Shown piece by piece: positions 61,971-64,000 of a DNA stretch of 64,000 nucleotides (the stretch's first letter is position 1; the number at the start of each line of letters is the position of its first letter). Under the pieces are notes generated by a model. The model did no database searches. It saw only the letters and a program-made list of their open reading frames with translations, and was not told where the DNA came from. A program made the translations under genes and the position numbers. The DNA is from Chloroflexota bacterium (GTDB taxonomy: Bacteria; Chloroflexota; UBA11872). The DNA lies in assembly GCA_026706485.1 (NCBI GenBank), contig JAPOYR010000013.1:186001-250000 (forward strand). The letters are read 5' to 3'.

Positions 61971-64000
61971 TCACTGCGACTCGTCCGCGTCAACGTCCGC
62001 GTCGCCGTTTTCGGCCTCCGACAAGGGCACGTCCTGAACGTTGGCCTCCTCGATCGGCTCGTCGGAGCCCGAGCTGAGGAACGCCGAGAACTGATCGGCC
62101 GCGGCGCTGGGCCGCTCAGGAATTCCGGCAAGAAGCGTCCGGTCGTCGTCGCTTTCACCGGCCAGGGCCTGCATCAGGCTGTCGATCGCCCGGCCCTCGC
62201 CGTCGTCAGCCGCCTCGGCGCCGGATCCGACCGCCGCCAGCACGCCCTCGCCCTCACCATCATCGGTCAGCAGTGATTCGGCCTCGCCTTCGCTGGCCGT
62301 GATCAACGTGCCTTCGTGATACCGCTTCCAGCCGGTGCCGGCCGGAATCAGCTTGCCGATGATCACGTTTTCCTTCAGGCCGTGGAGATGATCGGTCTTG
62401 CCCTCCACGACAGCCTCGGTCAGCACCCGCGTCGTGTCCTGGAACGATGCCGCGGCCAGGAAACTCTCATTGTTGAGCGACGCCTTGGTGACGCCGAGCA
62501 GCACCGGGCGAGCGGTCGCCGGTCGACGGTCCTCGGCGATGGCGTGCTCGTTGGCCTCATCGAACACGTGCCGATCGATCAGGGTGCCGGGCAGCATGTC
62601 GGTGTCGCCGGGCATCTCGATGTGCACGCGCCGCAGCATCTGCCGCACGATCACCTCGATGTGCTTGTCGTTCACGGCCACGCCTACGATGCGATAGACC
62701 GACTGGACCTGCTGCACCACGTAGCGCTGCAACGCCTCGCGGCCGCGCAGGCGCAAGATGTCCTGGGGGTTCAGGGGACCCGCGGTGAGCTGCTGTCCCT
62801 TGGACACGAGCTGTCCGCTGCGAACTTGCAGCTCTGCCGCCGGCGATACCGGATATTCATCGGTATCCTCGGTCTGCGACCGCAGGACGATTTCTCCGTC
62901 CCGCACGCTGACGACGCCGTCGTTCGTGGCCCGAGGGCCCGCGCCCGCGACGCTGGCCAGCGCCCGCTTGCTGATCGTCTTCGACTTGCTCTTGGCCTTG
63001 CGGGCCAGCAAGTCCTCCGCCTGCTCGCGCGGCAGGGCGAGGGTCGCGTCCTTGGCAACCTCGTCGCCGTCCTCCACGATGGGCACGAAGTCGTCGGCGA
63101 GCTCATACACCTGCTCGTGGATATGCGCCGAGACGACGCGAATCACCTTGCGATCCTCTTCTTCGATGATCTCGGCCGTGCCGTCGAGCGCGCTCATCTG
63201 GGCCACGCCCTTCGGGACACGGGCCTCGAAGAGTTCCTCGACCCGCGGCAGCCCCTGCACGCGGTCCGTGATGTCCGTGCCCATGACCACCCCGCCCAGG
63301 TGGAAAGTGCGCATGGTGAGCTGCGTCGCCGGCTCGCCCATGGATTGGGCGGCGATGATGCCGACGGCGGCGCCCTCCTCCACCAACTCGTGGCGGGCTA
63401 AGTCCATGCCGTAGCACCGCTGGCAGACGCCGCGCGCGTTGCGGCAGTGCATCACCGAGCGGGCGAAGACTTCGCCCACGTCCGCATCGTCGATCGCTCG
63501 GCTGAGATGTCGGTCGACCATCACGTCGGCCGGCACGATGATCTCCCCGGTTTCGGGATGGACCACCGGCGCCAGGGTGAAGCGACCAAAGGCGCGATCG
63601 CCCACCGAGCCTTCAACCTGCTCGGGGTCGGCCGTGACGATGTGGTCGCCTTCCGTTGCCCCGCAGTCCTCGCCCATCACGATCACGTCCTGCGCCACGT
63701 CGACGAGGCGCCGGGTGAGATAGCCGCTGTCGGCGGTTCGCAGGGCCGTGTCGGCCAAGCCCTTGCGCGCGCCGTGAGTTGAAATGAAGTACTCCAGCAC
63801 GGTCAGGCCCTCGCGGAAATTCCCGCGCACGGGCACCTCGTAAATCTTGCCGGTCGGGTCGGACATGAGGCCGCGCATGCCGGAAACTTGGCGGATCTGA
63901 TCGAAGTTCCCCTTGGCGGCGCCGGAGTTGCCCATCATGTAGACGGGTCCGTGCGGGTCGAGGTCCAGGGGCACCGCGGCCGTCACCTTCTCGGTGGCCT
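61971..64000 (-). CDS. rpoC: RNA polymerase beta' subunit, C-terminal part (5' end cut by window)
   Basis: About 676 C-terminal residues of the catalytic subunit. Visible are the bridge/trigger region text [21 protein letters not shown] and [22 protein letters not shown], the zinc Cys in EDCGATEGD and [15 protein letters not shown], and [21 protein letters not shown]. The C-terminus is extended by an acidic tail of about 75 residues. Its frame runs off the window at 64000. 72 nt upstream of rpsL on the same strand. Confidence 0.96.
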   Translation of the reverse strand, partial: ATEKVTAAVPLDLDPHGPVYMMGNSGAAKGNFDQIRQVSGMRGLMSDPTGKIYEVPVRGNFREGLTVLEYFISTHGARKGLADTALRTADSGYLTRRLVDVAQDVIVMGEDCGATEGDHIVTADPEQVEGSVGDRAFGRFTLAPVVHPETGEIIVPADVMVDRHLSRAIDDADVGEVFARSVMHCRNARGVCQRCYGMDLARHELVEEGAAVGIIAAQSMGEPATQLTMRTFHLGGVVMGTDITDRVQGLPRVEELFEARVPKGVAQMSALDGTAEIIEEEDRKVIRVVSAHIHEQVYELADDFVPIVEDGDEVAKDATLALPREQAEDLLARKAKSKSKTISKRALASVAGAGPRATNDGVVSVRDGEIVLRSQTEDTDEYPVSPAAELQVRSGQLVSKGQQLTAGPLNPQDILRLRGREALQRYVVQQVQSVYRIVGVAVNDKHIEVIVRQMLRRVHIEMPGDTDMLPGTLIDRHVFDEANEHAIAEDRRPATARPVLLGVTKASLNNESFLAAASFQDTTRVLTEAVVEGKTDHLHGLKENVIIGKLIPAGTGWKRYHEGTLITASEGEAESLLTDDGEGEGVLAAVGSGAEAADDGEGRAIDSLMQALAGESDDDRTLLAGIPERPSAAADQFSAFLSSGSDEPIEEANVQDVPLSEAENGDADVDADESQ

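Overview
The window is one contiguous piece of a GC-rich (roughly two-thirds G+C by eye) bacterial chromosome. It most resembles Chloroflexota, possibly a Dehalococcoidia/SAR202-like or host-associated lineage. The pointers are a very short EF-Ts, EF-Tu wording close to Roseiflexus/Chloroflexus, a DapL-type diaminopimelate route, and an accessory set (sulfatase-like hydrolase, enolase-superfamily enzyme, SDR, ceramidase-like protein) typical of SAR202-type genomes. The phylum call is an inference from remembered family sequences, not from a tree.

Region 1 (1-11.4 kb, all plus): the 3' end of topA, then the near-continuous cluster rpsB-tsf-pyrH-frr-uppS-cdsA-dxr-rseP-ispG (translation start-up and recycling, UMP kinase, undecaprenyl and phospholipid precursors, MEP pathway, site-2 protease), then a threonine-dehydrogenase-like enzyme. 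Region 2 (11.4-27.3 kb): an EamA transporter (minus), mutS-mutL, an SDR, a minus-strand block of a sulfatase-like hydrolase behind a one-carbon operon (metF-fchA-folD), then plus-strand miaA-dapF-dapL-hflX and a ceramidase-like gene.

Region 3 (27.3-29.8 kb) is the odd part. It holds three tandem 22-bp repeats inside a 15-bp inverted repeat, a Xer-like tyrosine recombinase whose promoter overlaps two inverted XerD-half-site-like sequences, a REP-like palindrome, an HD hydrolase, a 30-bp perfect palindrome, a gene remnant, and a second dif-like site in opposite orientation. The 9-mer TT[G/T]ACATAA of these sites occurs nine times between 12.5 and 38.3 kb and nowhere else that I found. Its polarity flips exactly between the two dif-like sites. 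This is the best candidate for an undescribed system: a terminus/dif region with XerD-type sites, or a site-specific inversion switch.

Region 4 (29.8-40.8 kb): an enolase-superfamily enzyme, an M23 peptidase with a propeller-like partner, the glycine cleavage genes gcvH-gcvPA-gcvPB, and plus-strand mazG, a SAM-hydrolase-family gene, an M50 protease, an HD protein, scpA and scpB. Region 5 (40.8-64 kb, all minus) is an unbroken str-S10-spc-alpha superoperon in transcription order from rpoC (partial) through rpsL, rpsG, fusA, tuf, the S10 and spc blocks, secY, adk, map, infA, rpmJ, rpsM/K/D, rpoA, rplQ, truA, rplM to rpsI. Several of its proteins carry unusual extensions or insertions (S2, S3, S10, S17, IF-1).

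Metabolic links inside the window: threonine can be oxidised toward glycine, glycine cleaved to methylene-THF, and methylene-THF reduced (MetF) or oxidised (FolD then FchA). I saw no tRNA, rRNA or CRISPR array.
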